NCBI RefSeq assembly: GCF_004122735.1
Contig: NZ_SDIF01000018.1
Span: 34,807-98,806, forward strand
DNA: 64,000 nucleotides
Reading direction: 5' to 3'
Source of the DNA: Streptomyces sioyaensis
GTDB taxonomy: Bacteria > Actinomycetota > Actinomycetes > Streptomycetales > Streptomycetaceae
The translations under genes and the position numbers were made by a program. The notes under the pieces are model-generated. The model was not told where the DNA came from, made no database searches, and saw only the letters and a list, made by a program, of their open reading frames with translations. Of this stretch, positions 52,830 to 62,038 are shown piece by piece. Position 1 is the stretch's first letter, and the number at the start of each line of letters is the position of its first letter.

Positions 52830-54022
52830 CAGACCACCCCCTGCTGCTGCAACCGCTCCAGCGCCTCGGCTTCGAGGCCGAGCCCTTGGTAGACCTCAGC
52901 GTTGTGCGCGCCGAGAGCGGGGCCCGTCCAGCGGATGGCGCCCGGTGTGTCGAAGAGGCGGAAGAGCACGTTTTGCATCCGCAGCGGACCGAGGTCGGGG
53001 TCGGGCACAGTCGTGATGGTGTCCAGCGCGGCATACTGTGGATCGGCGAGGACGTCGCTGACGTCGTAGATCGGCGCGATCGCGGCGTTCGCGGCTTCGA
53101 ACTCGGCGATGACCTCCTCGCTGGTGTGCCGCGCGATCCACGCGCTGACCGCGGCATCCAGCTCATCGGCGTGCTCGGCGCGCCCCGCGCCGGAGGCGAA
53201 CCACGGTTCGGTGATGAACTCCGGGCGGCCCACCAGTTTCAGCACCCGTTCGGCAATGTTCTGCGCACTGGTGGAGACCGCGAGCCAGCGTCCGTCGCGG
53301 CTGCGGTAGACGTTGCGCGGTGCGTTGTTCGTCGAGCGGTTTCCGGTGCGGGGCGGGACGACGCCGAGCTGGTCGTAGGCGATCGGCTGAGGTCCGAGGA
53401 TCGACAGCAACGGCTCGATGATCGCGAGGTCGACGACTTGACCGCGGCCGGTGCGTTCGCGTGCCCGTAGCGCGGTCATGACGGCGAACGCGCAGGTCAG
53501 TGCGGACACTCCGTCGGCAAGGCCGAAGGGGGGCAGGGTGGGCGGGCCGTCCGGTTCGCCCGTCATCGCAGCGAACCCGCTCATCGCCTCCGCGAGGGTT
53601 CCGAACCCGGGCCGCCCGGCGTACGGGCCTCGCTGGCCGAATCCGGTGACCCTGGCCAGGACCAGGCCTGGGTTGTCGGCACAGAGCACGTCGTAGCCGA
53701 GTCCCCAGCGTTCCAGCGTGCCGGGGCGGAAGTTTTCGATCACCACATCGGCCTCGGCCGCGAGCTGCCGGAACAGCTGCTGCCCCTCGGAGAGGCCAAG
53801 GTTCAGTGTGACCGCTTTCTTGTTGCGCGCCAGGCTCTTCCACCACAGAGGTACGCCGTCCTTGCTCGGCCCGTGGCCCCGGGCCGGGTCACCTCTCGGG
53901 TGCTCGATTTTGATCACTTCGGCGCCGTAGTCGCCGAGCATGGTCGCGGCGAACGGGCCGGCGAACAGTGTGGCCGCGTCTATGACCTTCAGTCCTGCCA
54001 GTGCCTGTGGTGTGGCTGCCAT
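52829..54022 (-). CDS. Family III (CaiB/BaiF) CoA-transferase
   Basis: A 397-residue enzyme that would move CoA onto a carboxylic acid. The family signature is complete: LKVIDAATLFAGPFAATMLGD at the start, VIKIEHP, NKKAVTLNL, IENFRPGTLERWG, ARVTGFGQRGPY and the catalytic Asp in GQVVDLAIIEPL near residue 200. It starts 3 bp after the IclR stop and overlaps the CitE start, placing it second in the operon. Itaconate, citramalate and related dicarboxylates are known substrates of such enzymes together with CitE-type lyases. This gene cannot be assigned further from sequence. Confidence 0.9.
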   Translation of the reverse strand: MAATPQALAGLKVIDAATLFAGPFAATMLGDYGAEVIKIEHPRGDPARGHGPSKDGVPLWWKSLARNKKAVTLNLGLSEGQQLFRQLAAEADVVIENFRPGTLERWGLGYDVLCADNPGLVLARVTGFGQRGPYAGRPGFGTLAEAMSGFAAMTGEPDGPPTLPPFGLADGVSALTCAFAVMTALRARERTGRGQVVDLAIIEPLLSILGPQPIAYDQLGVVPPRTGNRSTNNAPRNVYRSRDGRWLAVSTSAQNIAERVLKLVGRPEFITEPWFASGAGRAEHADELDAAVSAWIARHTSEEVIAEFEAANAAIAPIYDVSDVLADPQYAALDTITTVPDPDLGPLRMQNVLFRLFDTPGAIRWTGPALGAHNAEVYQGLGLEAEALERLQQQGVV

Positions 54023-54025
54023 TGG

Positions 54026-54838
54026 TTACCGCTCCTGGTCCCGGATGGTGTGCGGTTCGGCGATGGCACGGCAGATCTCCGTGGCGGACGCGCGAACCAT
54101 GGGCTCGTATCGGCGGACGGTGTCGGGGTCGAACCGGCCCAGTGGCCCGCAGAGGCTGATCGCGCCGAACACCTCGCCGGTCGGCAGCAGGATCGGGGCT
54201 GCGATCGCTCCGGCCTCCGGCAGCCGCTCTCCCAGGGAGATGGCAGACCCCCGGCGGGCGATCTCGGCCAGCTCCGTGCGCAGCAGATCCGCGTCGGTCA
54301 CCGTGGTCGGAGTAAGGGAGCGCAGCGGGACGGCAAGGATGCGCTCCTGCTCGGCCGGGTCCAAATGAGCCAGCATCACCTTTCCGCTGGCACCGGCGTG
54401 CAGGGAGTGCCGGACGCCGAGCGCGACGGTCATCTTCACTTCGCGCCGGCTTTCGAACTGCTCGACGTACGTCCGCTCGGCGCCGACCAGCTGGGAGAGC
54501 GTCGTGGTCTCTCCGGTCTCATCGCGCAGCCGCCGCAGCACCGGCCTCGCCGCCGCGTGCACATCGAGCGCGGCCCAGGCACGCGCACCGAGCAGAGCCG
54601 CGGCCGGTCCGAGCTGGTAGCTACGGCCGTCGCGGGTATGGCGGATCAACTCCCGTGACGAAAGCGACCGCAGGATGCGGTGCACGACCGACTTGGGCAC
54701 CTCCAACCTGCGGGCGATCTCACTGACGCCGAGCTCGGTGGATCCCTGCGTGAACAGCAGCAGGACGTCGCAGACCCGGTCGGCGACCGTGGTACCACCC
54801 TCCACAGCTGTTCCTCCTAGCGGAACATTTTCATTCAT
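54026..54838 (-). CDS. IclR family regulator, first gene of the acid-catabolism operon
   Basis: A 270-residue regulator. Winged helix near residues 20-75 (RVCDVLLLFTQGSTELGVSE, then VPKSVVHRILRSLSSREL) and effector domain with SLHAGASGKVMLAHLD and EAGAIAAPILLPTGEVFGAI. The ATG at 54838 has AGAGGTG at normal spacing and is preferred over the ATG at 54856. It is first in the operon and divergent from the MFS gene, so it most likely controls both from the 150-bp gap between, in response to the operon substrate. Confidence 0.88.
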   Translation of the reverse strand: MNENVPLGGTAVEGGTTVADRVCDVLLLFTQGSTELGVSEIARRLEVPKSVVHRILRSLSSRELIRHTRDGRSYQLGPAAALLGARAWAALDVHAAARPVLRRLRDETGETTTLSQLVGAERTYVEQFESRREVKMTVALGVRHSLHAGASGKVMLAHLDPAEQERILAVPLRSLTPTTVTDADLLRTELAEIARRGSAISLGERLPEAGAIAAPILLPTGEVFGAISLCGPLGRFDPDTVRRYEPMVRASATEICRAIAEPHTIRDQER

Positions 54839-54890
54839 TGTGCGGCACCTCTTCATGTCGTCTGGATTTATGTAACGACCGGAATCACGT

Positions 54891-54908
54891 GTTCGTCAAG
54901 TATTGAAC
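54891..54908. promoter_or_regulatory. Candidate IclR operator in the divergent gap
   Basis: GTTCGTCAAGTATTGAAC contains the perfect inverted TCAA-GTA-TTGA flanked by near-complementary ends. It lies between the IclR (start 54838) and MFS (start 54990) genes, where an operator shared by both would be expected. Confidence 0.4.
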
Positions 54909-54989
54909 TGGGATCTCGTCGGTGCTAAACCAGAAATAAGCGATGCCAATTCGTTCCTCTCAGAGGAACAACATAAACCCGGAGGGCCA

Positions 54990-56282
54990 ATGTCCAGAGA
55001 GATCCATGAATCCGAGGTTGAACCGGCCAGATCGCGATCAGCAGGTTCCGCCACCTCATGGCGCCACCAGATCGGTCCCACCGGCTGGCGGGCACTTCTG
55101 GCAGCCGCCATGGGCTGGACATTCGAGGTCTTCGATGTCGCCCTGCTCGCCCTGACAATTCCCGCCTTCCTGTCCGACTTCCACGTCAGCAAGGCAGAGA
55201 TCGGCATAGTCGCGACGATTCAAGCGATCGGAATGATCATCGGCGGCATCATCGGCGGCGGGGCTGCCGACCGGATCGGACGGGTCCGCACGCTCAGCTA
55301 CGCGATCGGCTGGTATGCGGTGTGCACAGGGATCACCGCGGCAGCGGGATCGCTGACCTCGGTGGAGATCCTTCGGTTCCTGGCCGGTCTCGGCATGGGC
55401 GCCTGCTGGACCGCCGGCGCCGCACTGGTCGCGGAGACCTGGCCGACCGCTCACCGCGGCAAGGGAGGCGCCCTGATGCAGAGCGGAATGCCGCTGGGCA
55501 ACCTGCTCGCGCTGGGCGCCACCGCAGTCGTCGCGTCCGGACACGGCGGCCTGGAAGAAGGCCGTTGGCGCATGCTGTACCTGCTCGGCGCCCTGCCCCT
55601 GCTGTTCGCCGTCTACGTCCGCCTCGCCACACCCGAGTCCCCCTTGTGGCTCGCCCGGGACACCGGGCCGCGCACCCGCAGCAGCATCCGCTCGCTTGCC
55701 ACCCCCGGCATCCGCCGGCCTCTGCTGACCGCACTGACCTTCGTGTTCTTCATTCAGTACCTGTTCTACTCGGTCAACACCTTCCTGCCGACGTTCCTGG
55801 TGGAGGTCGACCACATGGCCTTCGCCAAGAGCCTCACCTATCTGGTGGCGTTGCAGTTCGGTGCGATCGTCGGCTTCACCGCATTCGCCGCGCTCGTGGA
55901 CGGCGTCGGCCGTCGCCCGACCTTCGTCGGCTACCTACTGGTCGGCGCGTGTGCCATCGGACTGCTCCTCACCGTCCGACTTCCAGGCGTGGTACTGGCC
56001 GCGACGTTCCTCGCAGGTGTTGGCATCTCCGGAGTCTTCGCCGGGGTAGGGCCCTGGGCAGCGGAGATGATGCACCGCGCACCCTCCCGCGGACTTGCCA
56101 TGGGCGTCATCTACAACGGTGGCCGGGTAGGCGGCGCAATCGCCCCGTACGCGGTGGGCGTGCTGGCCATCGACACCGCCGGGTTCCGGCTCGGCCTGGG
56201 CACCGCGATCGTGTCCGCGGCTCTGGCCATCGTGATGATGCTCATCGCACCTGAGACCCGCGGCCGCGAACTGGCCGCCTGA
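54990..56282 (+). CDS. MFS transporter (organic-acid type)
   Basis: A 430-residue, 12-helix membrane transporter. The ATG at 54990 follows GGAGGG. After a 35-residue cytoplasmic tail, helix 1 (ALLAAAMGWTFEVFDVALLA) has the Asp/Glu pattern of aromatic- and organic-acid symporters. GGGAADRIGRVR is the loop 2-3 motif and WPTAHRGKGGALMQSG a later conserved loop. DGVGRRPT is the second loop motif between helices 8 and 9. It should import the acid degraded by the divergent operon, probably with protons. Confidence 0.9.
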   Translation: MSREIHESEVEPARSRSAGSATSWRHQIGPTGWRALLAAAMGWTFEVFDVALLALTIPAFLSDFHVSKAEIGIVATIQAIGMIIGGIIGGGAADRIGRVRTLSYAIGWYAVCTGITAAAGSLTSVEILRFLAGLGMGACWTAGAALVAETWPTAHRGKGGALMQSGMPLGNLLALGATAVVASGHGGLEEGRWRMLYLLGALPLLFAVYVRLATPESPLWLARDTGPRTRSSIRSLATPGIRRPLLTALTFVFFIQYLFYSVNTFLPTFLVEVDHMAFAKSLTYLVALQFGAIVGFTAFAALVDGVGRRPTFVGYLLVGACAIGLLLTVRLPGVVLAATFLAGVGISGVFAGVGPWAAEMMHRAPSRGLAMGVIYNGGRVGGAIAPYAVGVLAIDTAGFRLGLGTAIVSAALAIVMMLIAPETRGRELAA

Positions 56283-56315
56283 TACGCACGCCGACTCACA
56301 AAGGAATCCCGCACC

Positions 56316-56864
56316 ATGTCACCTACGCCAGCCACTGCAGAGATTCGCGGCCCCTGCGTCGAGTCCCCACCGCGCCACGTCCAGCCCCAAAGCAGATCCA
56401 CACCCTGCGCTGCCATCGCCGTACCAGGTCAAGCCCAAAAAGCAGGCACTGTAAGGCACTTCACCAAATCAACTCTCGACCGGTGGCACATAGCGTCCGA
56501 TGACCTGGACTCCGCCCTCCTCGTCGTCGGTGAACTCGCTGCCAACGCAACCCAATATGGGCGAGGTGAACTCGCCGTCCTTTTCGTCCTCCACGAGAGT
56601 GCTCTTGATATCGAGGTTTCGGACTGCGGAACTCGCATTGAACCTCAGACCCGCTACATCGCCGCCGACGCCTTGGAGCATGGCAGGGGGATGACCATCG
56701 TCGATGCCCTCACCGACGAATGGGAAACACACCCACGAGACTCCGGGTGGCAAACCCGGGCCCGCGTTCGCCTCACGGACCGTCCCGTGCCCCGCGACAA
56801 AATCTCATGCTCATTAAAGACTCGCAGCCCGCACACGAGATTTCCCTGTCCCCTCATCGCGTAG
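56316..56864 (+). CDS. RsbW-like anti-sigma ATPase, TTA-containing
   Basis: A 182-residue protein with AAAGGAA nine bases before the ATG. After a Pro/Ala/Cys-containing tail, a GHKL ATPase domain is visible: N-box LVVGELAANATQY near residue 73, G1 segment EVSDCGTRIEP and G2 HGRGMTIVDALTD. This is the fold of anti-sigma kinases such as RsbW/SpoIIAB, but with some looser motifs, as in many Streptomyces regulatory ATPases. Codon 167 is TTA (56814-56816), so translation should need the bldA leucyl-tRNA. It follows the MFS gene by about 30 bp but is unlike the catabolic genes in function. Confidence 0.8.
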   Translation: MSPTPATAEIRGPCVESPPRHVQPQSRSTPCAAIAVPGQAQKAGTVRHFTKSTLDRWHIASDDLDSALLVVGELAANATQYGRGELAVLFVLHESALDIEVSDCGTRIEPQTRYIAADALEHGRGMTIVDALTDEWETHPRDSGWQTRARVRLTDRPVPRDKISCSLKTRSPHTRFPCPLIA

Positions 56865-57007
56865 GGCAACCAGGGAGATGTCCCATCGTCGTAGGGCCTG
56901 CCAACCATAGATCGACAGGCCTTCGTGAGATCAAGAAATGCATCTGCACCCATGCCGCAAATGGTCTTGTTTTCGCCGAGTGCTGTGGGCCGCGATGAGA
57001 AGGGACG

Positions 57008-57628
57008 GTGACAACGCCTGTGCCTACCGATTACGCCTGTCATACGGCCGCCTGGGCGGCGATCCGGAGCATCTGTCCCGTTCGGATGTTTCTTGCCGAT
57101 GGCCCCATTGACAACGAGCACACAGAGGACAGCTTTGCCGCTGACGAGGCTGCAGGAGCAACCGCAGTGGTGATCTTGCTGGATGGTCTGCATGCGGAGT
57201 TGAGGGGTACGTTGGCGGCATGGCACGCGACGCTCGGCGACCGGCTTCCAGCCACCCTCGGCCCAGCCCGGGCCGAAGGGGCAGGAGGCTGGGAAGTTCT
57301 GGCGCACGTGCAGAGCAAAGCCCGCGAGGTTCTCGTCAGTCTGGCCGCTCAGGCCGGCGACGGGGCCTTCGGGGCAAGCCAACTCATGCGCCGACTGGCG
57401 CTGGTGGAAGACGCGTTCGCCGGTGCCCTGCGCAGGATCGCTGTGCCGGATGAAACGTCGGTGCGCTGCGCTGCCGACCTGGCAGCAGCCGTGGGCGCAT
57501 TGTTCGGCCTCGTTCGTCCGGCTCAGCAAACACCTCCACGGCCCGCACACCCATACCCCGCAGAGTCTGCCGCTGCCGCAAACGATGTGACGCGTGAGTA
57601 TTGGGGGTGGGCCGCAGGTATGCCGTAA
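57008..57628 (+). CDS. Hypothetical protein
   Basis: A 206-residue protein from GTG 57008, with GAGAAGGGA upstream. It is mostly alpha-helical by composition, with Ala/Leu-rich segments (AAGATAVVILLDGLHAELRG, LLDG to WHATLGDR, VLVSLAAQAGDGAF, AADLAAAVGALFGLV). There is no signal peptide and no membrane helix. I do not recognise a family. It lies between the anti-sigma-like gene and transposase remnants, and its codon use is less GC-biased than its neighbours, which suits acquired DNA. Confidence 0.65.
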   Translation: MTTPVPTDYACHTAAWAAIRSICPVRMFLADGPIDNEHTEDSFAADEAAGATAVVILLDGLHAELRGTLAAWHATLGDRLPATLGPARAEGAGGWEVLAHVQSKAREVLVSLAAQAGDGAFGASQLMRRLALVEDAFAGALRRIAVPDETSVRCAADLAAAVGALFGLVRPAQQTPPRPAHPYPAESAAAANDVTREYWGWAAGMP

Positions 57629-57934
57629 ACGGCGAAGCCCTGCACGGCCCAGGGATCGGCCGACAACTCAGGTCGGTGGGACCGCGATAGCGCCCTGAAG
57701 GGTTCGCAACGTCGCGCTGACGCGGGATTGAAGGGGCCCGACCTGTCGTCTTCAGCCCTGGAAGGCTCAACAGGACCCGCTCGCGAGCGGCGGCTCCGCC
57801 CGCGCTGTTGCCCCATGGAGTTGAAGTGGAGCCGACGGCGGTGTGCAAGGTGTCGCGGCCCACCTTGTCGAAATCGTGGCCAAGCAATCGGGTGTGGATC
57901 ACGGGGAAGCCGTTCGCCTGGTGACCACGTCTTC
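57629..57934. other. Intergenic stretch next to the IS481 remnant
   Basis: About 300 bp without a supported gene. It has open frames on both strands but no family match I recognise, and may be further degraded mobile-element DNA. Confidence 0.45.
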
Positions 57935-58054
57935 ACCAGCAACAGCGAACGCGCCCACCCGCTGGCACCGTGGCTGACCTTCTACAACACTCGACGCCGA
58001 CACACCGCGCTCGCAGGCCAACCCCCGATCAGCCGACTGTCACCAAAGTCATGA
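57935..58054 (+). pseudogene. IS481-family transposase C-terminal remnant
   Basis: About 39 codons ending at TGA 58052-58054 encode WLTFYNTRRRHTALAGQPPI plus flanks, the hallmark C-terminus of IS481/integrase-core transposases. The catalytic core upstream is missing. Together with the IS5-like remnant at 49550 it brackets the catabolic island. Confidence 0.8.
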
Positions 58055-58293
58055 CCACCGAGTACACCTGGAGGCCGCACGCGGCCCGACGGTCGGCACG
58101 CGTCAAGAATCTGCCGCTGCGAGGTGTCGCTCTCGTGCCTCCCCGCGGTGTCGCTCCGGTCGAACTCCGTCTCGGTGTCACCATCGACAGCACACGCACC
58201 GTCACAGCGTCAGCCGGCGACCGGCGGTGCGACGAAGGGACAGCCCACAGGACGCACGGCTCGGCGAGTCGGCGCCCGAGGAAAGGTGCCTGA

Positions 58294-59610
58294 ATGAGCG
58301 GTCCAGCGGCCCGCGGACGGATGCTGGGTGATCTGATTGCTGCCAGCCATGTGGTCACACTGGAGCAGGTCCCGGACATGGTGGCCAAGCATGCGGCCCG
58401 GGTCGGCTGGCAGGAGGTGCTGATCTACCTGGCCGATCTCCAGCAGGATGTGCTGTGCCTGCTCGCGGGCCAGGAGTCCGGGGCCGGCGGCGGGGCGGAG
58501 ACCGTCCCCGATGAGCTGCGGATCGAGGGCACGCTCGCGGGGCGGGCCTTCCAGACGGGGAGCATCGTCGCGGGCGCCGCCTCCGAAGGCGGGCTGTGGT
58601 GGGTGCCGTTGCTCGACGGCACCGAGCGTCTGGGAGTGCTGCGGGCCGCCGCGGCCCCCGATACGGAATGGGACGCGCAATCGGCCCAGGACCTGCGCAA
58701 TCTTGCCGGGCTGCTGGCATTGATGGTGGTCAGCAAGCGTGGGACGAGCGATACGTACGCACGGCTCGTACGGCGCCGGCGGATGAATGTCGCCGCGGAG
58801 ATGGAGTGGCGCGTGATGCCACCGAGGACCTTCGCCACCGGCCGGGTACTGATCAGTGCGGTGATGGAGCCCGCCTACGAGGTCAGTGGCGATGTCTTCG
58901 ACTACGCCGTCGCCCATGACATCGTGCACCTCGCGCTCTTCGACGCCATGGGCCATGACACCGCCGCCGGGCTGACCGCGAACCTCGCGCTCGCCGCCAG
59001 CCGCAACCACCGCCGGCAGGGCTCCGGGATCCTGCCGACCGCCGAAGCCGTGGAACGCATCCTCGCGGAGCAGTTCGACACCCACCGCTTCGCCACGGGC
59101 GTCCTGGCCGAGCTGAACACCGAGACCGGAGTCCTCATCTGGACCAGCCTCGGACACCCCCCACCGGTCATCATCCGCAACGGACGCACCGCCCTCAGCC
59201 TGCCCTGCTCACCCGCGCCTCCCATGGGCACCGGCCTGGGCCTGCCGCCCTCCCTCTGCCGGGATCAGCTGGAGCCCGGTGACCGCCTGCTGCTCTACAG
59301 CGACGGCATCACCGAGGCCCGCAACAGCGAAGGCCGGGAGTTCGGCCTGCCCAGCTTCACCGACTTCCTCATCCAGCACCATGCCGACGGACTGCCGGTG
59401 CCCGAGACGCTGCGTCGCCTGATGCGGCGTCACCTCTCCTACCACGACGGGCGGCTCGACGACGACGCCACGGTCCTGCTGCTGGAGTGGAGCGGCCCCG
59501 ACCCCTACCGCCCGGCCCGCGTCGAAGCCCTCGCCGGCCTGCCGGAACACACCACCCCCGCCACCGCCCTGCCCGCCCGCTGGACGGAGCCCGGCGCCGA
59601 GGACACGTGA
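58294..59610 (+). CDS. GAF-like SpoIIE/PP2C serine phosphatase
   Basis: A 438-residue soluble protein. The N-terminal 150 residues look like a degenerate GAF sensor (VGWQEVLIYLADLQQDVLCL, GGLWWVPLLDGTERLGVLR). The SpoIIE-type PP2C domain occupies about residues 165-405, with acidic ligands in EVSGDVFDYAV, LFDAMGHDTAAG, YSDGITE and RLDDDATVLLLE. It is the third such phosphatase in the window. Partners are probably anti-anti-sigma factors. The ATG at 58294 has GAAAGG upstream. Confidence 0.9.
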   Translation: MSGPAARGRMLGDLIAASHVVTLEQVPDMVAKHAARVGWQEVLIYLADLQQDVLCLLAGQESGAGGGAETVPDELRIEGTLAGRAFQTGSIVAGAASEGGLWWVPLLDGTERLGVLRAAAAPDTEWDAQSAQDLRNLAGLLALMVVSKRGTSDTYARLVRRRRMNVAAEMEWRVMPPRTFATGRVLISAVMEPAYEVSGDVFDYAVAHDIVHLALFDAMGHDTAAGLTANLALAASRNHRRQGSGILPTAEAVERILAEQFDTHRFATGVLAELNTETGVLIWTSLGHPPPVIIRNGRTALSLPCSPAPPMGTGLGLPPSLCRDQLEPGDRLLLYSDGITEARNSEGREFGLPSFTDFLIQHHADGLPVPETLRRLMRRHLSYHDGRLDDDATVLLLEWSGPDPYRPARVEALAGLPEHTTPATALPARWTEPGAEDT

Positions 59611-59816
59611 GGGTCCGGGCGGATGGTCTCGGTGCGCGGCAGCAGGCGCACGGGGCGGGCCGCGGCGGGGGCCGGGGCCGGACCGTCGTCCCGCGGCGGA
59701 AGCTCCGCACGGGCGGAGCAAGGGCACCGTACGCTGCGAGGCGTCACCGGGCAGACTCTCCGTATGCGCCGCCCTCCCCGCCGCACTCCCCGCGCCACGA
59801 CAGGAGCCCACCCCGC

Positions 59817-60143
59817 ATGACCGAGACCGACCAGAACACGCCGGCCGCGCGAGCCGTCTACCGCGCGCAGGCCTTCATCCGTCATGGCCGGTGGCACCTC
59901 GAAGTCGCCAGCCTCGACCGCGAACCCGACACCGGCGACACCGAAGCCCTGCTCGTCACCCTCTGGCCGGTCGGGGAGACCCCGGAGGGCAACGGCTTTC
60001 CGGCCGACTCGCTCCGCGCCGAACTGCGCGACAACGGCTTCGCCCTGGCCGACCCCGACCAGGGCACCGGCGGCTGGACACCCACCGGCGACCAGGATCG
60101 ATACACCACCGCCTGCTATCGGACGGACGAAACGACGGCCTGA
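59817..60143 (+). CDS. Small hypothetical protein
   Basis: A 108-residue acidic cytoplasmic protein. The ATG at 59817 has CAGGAG about 10 bases upstream. It contains HGRWHLEVASLDREP and ALLVTLWPVGETPEGN and ends in a Gly/Asp/Thr-rich tail. No motif is recognisable. A strong hairpin follows the stop by about 25 bp, so it is probably a monocistronic gene. Confidence 0.7.
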   Translation: MTETDQNTPAARAVYRAQAFIRHGRWHLEVASLDREPDTGDTEALLVTLWPVGETPEGNGFPADSLRAELRDNGFALADPDQGTGGWTPTGDQDRYTTACYRTDETTA

Positions 60144-60168
60144 CCAGGCCCCCACCGCCGCGGGAAGC

Positions 60169-60207
60169 ACCGGAGGGGCAGGTCCGGTGCGGGCCTGCCC
60201 CTCCGGT
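60169..60207. terminator. Hairpin between convergent genes
   Basis: ACCGGAGGGGCAGG and its complement form a 14-bp stem with an 11-base loop. It lies between the small hypothetical gene and the aminopeptidase gene. Confidence 0.8.
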
Positions 60208-60223
60208 CTCGTACGTCGCCGGG

Positions 60224-62038
60224 TCAGCCGGTCTGCAGGGCCGCGTCGTCGAGGACGAAGCTGCTCTGGAGGGTGGAGTCCTCGGTGGCGGTGAAGGTGA
60301 GGGTGATCCGCTGTCCGATGTAGGGACTCAGGTCCAGGGTGCGCTGGGTGTAGCCGGCGGCCGCGTCGGTGTTGGAGAGGGTCGTCAGGGTGGTGCTGCC
60401 CACCTTGACCTTGACGGTGTCGTAGGCGACGGAGCCGGTCTCAGCGGTGTCGATGTGCAGCCAGTAGGTCAGGGTGGCCTTGCGGCATCCGGCGGGCACG
60501 GTCACCGATTGGCTGAGGGTGTCGGTGGCCGAGTATCCGTAACCGCCGAGCCAGGCGAATCTGCTGCCGTCGTGGGCGGACTGGCCGGTGTGGGCGCCGA
60601 TGGCGCCGGTGTCGCCGGTCCAGGGTGTGGTGCCGCTCTCGAAACCGCCGTTGACCAGGAGCTGTTGGCCGGTGCAGCCGCCGGCTCCCTTGACCGTCAG
60701 GGTGTAGGTCGTGGTGTGGGTGGTGGACCCGGTGCCGGTGACGGTGAGGGGGTAGGTGCCCGGCGCGGTGGCCGAGGTCGTGGCGACGGTCATGGTGGAG
60801 CCGGCGCCGGAGGTCACCGAGGAGGGGCTGAAGGAGACGGTCACCCCGGCAGGTGCGCCGGACGCCGACAAGGCCACGGTCTGAGGGGACCCGCTGGTGG
60901 TGGCCGTGGAGACGCTACCGGTGACCGACGCACCCGGGTCGACGCTGCCCGCCGTGGGGCTGGTGGCCAGCGAGAAGTCGTTCGCCGGGGTGGAGGAGCC
61001 GACGGCGAGCTGCCACAGGGTGGCGGCAATGCCGTCGACGCTGCGGTTGAGTCCGGTGGCGTTGATGTTGCCGGTGGTGTCACAGGACTGGTGGTAGCAG
61101 GAGTCATAGGCGCGGTTCGCGGTGCCGCCCCATTTGGCCGCCTGGGCCGTGGTCTTCCTCGCGTCGGCGCCCAACGCATAGCCGGAGGTGGGGATTCCTG
61201 CCTGCTCGAAGGAGTAGTCGTCGGAGCGGCCGGCGCCCTCGGTGTTCTCCTCCGGCTGGAGGCCCAGCGAGTCCCAGTACGCCTTCATCGGCTGGGCCGC
61301 GGCGGAGCCGATGTGGTTGATGAAGTAGCCGCCGTTGGCCGAGGCGATCATGTCGAAGTTGTAGTACGCCTTGATCTTGGCGCGCTCGGCGGAGGAGAGG
61401 GAGTTGACGTAGAAGTCGGAGCCGTTGAGGCCCTGTTCCTCGTCCGTCCACCAGCCGAACCGGACGCGGGCCGCCATGGCGGGGTGCCGCTCGGCGAGGG
61501 TCAGTGCCGTCTCCAGCAGTGCGGCCGAGCCGGAGCCGTTGTCGTTGATGCCCGGGCCGGCGCCGACGCTGTCGAGGTGGGAGCCGAACATGTACACCTT
61601 GGTGGCGTCGCCCTGCGGCCATTCGGCGATCAGGTTGGGACCGGCTCCCCAGGCGCAGCCGGAGGTGCAGGGCTGCTCGGTGACGGTGTAACCGGCCGCC
61701 TGGAGCTTGGCCTTGACGTAGGCGACGGAGTCCCGGTAGCCCTGTCCGCTGGATTTGCGGGTGCCGCCGTTGCGCGTGGCGATGTTGTTCAGCTCGGTGA
61801 GATGGGCCTGGACCTTGGCCACATCGATGTCCGGGGCATCGCCCAGTGCGGTGCGGCCGGAACCGGGACGTGCCGGCGGTACGGCGAGACGGTGCCCGGC
61901 CCGGTCGGCGGTGGCGTGCGTGCGGGACGGCGGAGTGGGGGGCGGGTCCGCCAGGGGCGCGGCGGCTGCGGGAAGGACGGCCGCTCCGAGGGTGACGGCC
62001 AGGGACATGCCGGCCACCACGAATCTTCGTATCACCAT
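60224..62038 (-). CDS. Secreted M28 aminopeptidase with C-terminal accessory domains
   Basis: A 604-residue exported zinc peptidase like the Streptomyces griseus aminopeptidase. Residues 1-27 are a signal peptide, and a Pro/Thr/Ala-rich pro-region follows. The M28 catalytic domain runs about 75-345: [20 protein letters not shown] (zinc His and bridging Asp), [12 protein letters not shown] (catalytic and zinc Glu), FDMIASAN (zinc Asp), [14 protein letters not shown] and a distal YHQSCDT His. The tail has an Ig-like repeat region (about 360-450) and a carbohydrate-binding-type jelly roll at about 460-600 with a [13 protein letters not shown] segment. It should release N-terminal amino acids outside the cell. 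GGAG lies unusually close to the ATG. Confidence 0.9.
   Translation of the reverse strand: MVIRRFVVAGMSLAVTLGAAVLPAAAAPLADPPPTPPSRTHATADRAGHRLAVPPARPGSGRTALGDAPDIDVAKVQAHLTELNNIATRNGGTRKSSGQGYRDSVAYVKAKLQAAGYTVTEQPCTSGCAWGAGPNLIAEWPQGDATKVYMFGSHLDSVGAGPGINDNGSGSAALLETALTLAERHPAMAARVRFGWWTDEEQGLNGSDFYVNSLSSAERAKIKAYYNFDMIASANGGYFINHIGSAAAQPMKAYWDSLGLQPEENTEGAGRSDDYSFEQAGIPTSGYALGADARKTTAQAAKWGGTANRAYDSCYHQSCDTTGNINATGLNRSVDGIAATLWQLAVGSSTPANDFSLATSPTAGSVDPGASVTGSVSTATTSGSPQTVALSASGAPAGVTVSFSPSSVTSGAGSTMTVATTSATAPGTYPLTVTGTGSTTHTTTYTLTVKGAGGCTGQQLLVNGGFESGTTPWTGDTGAIGAHTGQSAHDGSRFAWLGGYGYSATDTLSQSVTVPAGCRKATLTYWLHIDTAETGSVAYDTVKVKVGSTTLTTLSNTDAAAGYTQRTLDLSPYIGQRITLTFTATEDSTLQSSFVLDDAALQTG

Noticed and set aside
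57384..57902. A 172-codon minus-strand frame between the unknown gene and the IS481 remnant
   Set aside because: It overlaps the 57008 gene antisense and matches no family I know. It could be degraded mobile DNA, so it is not called a gene.
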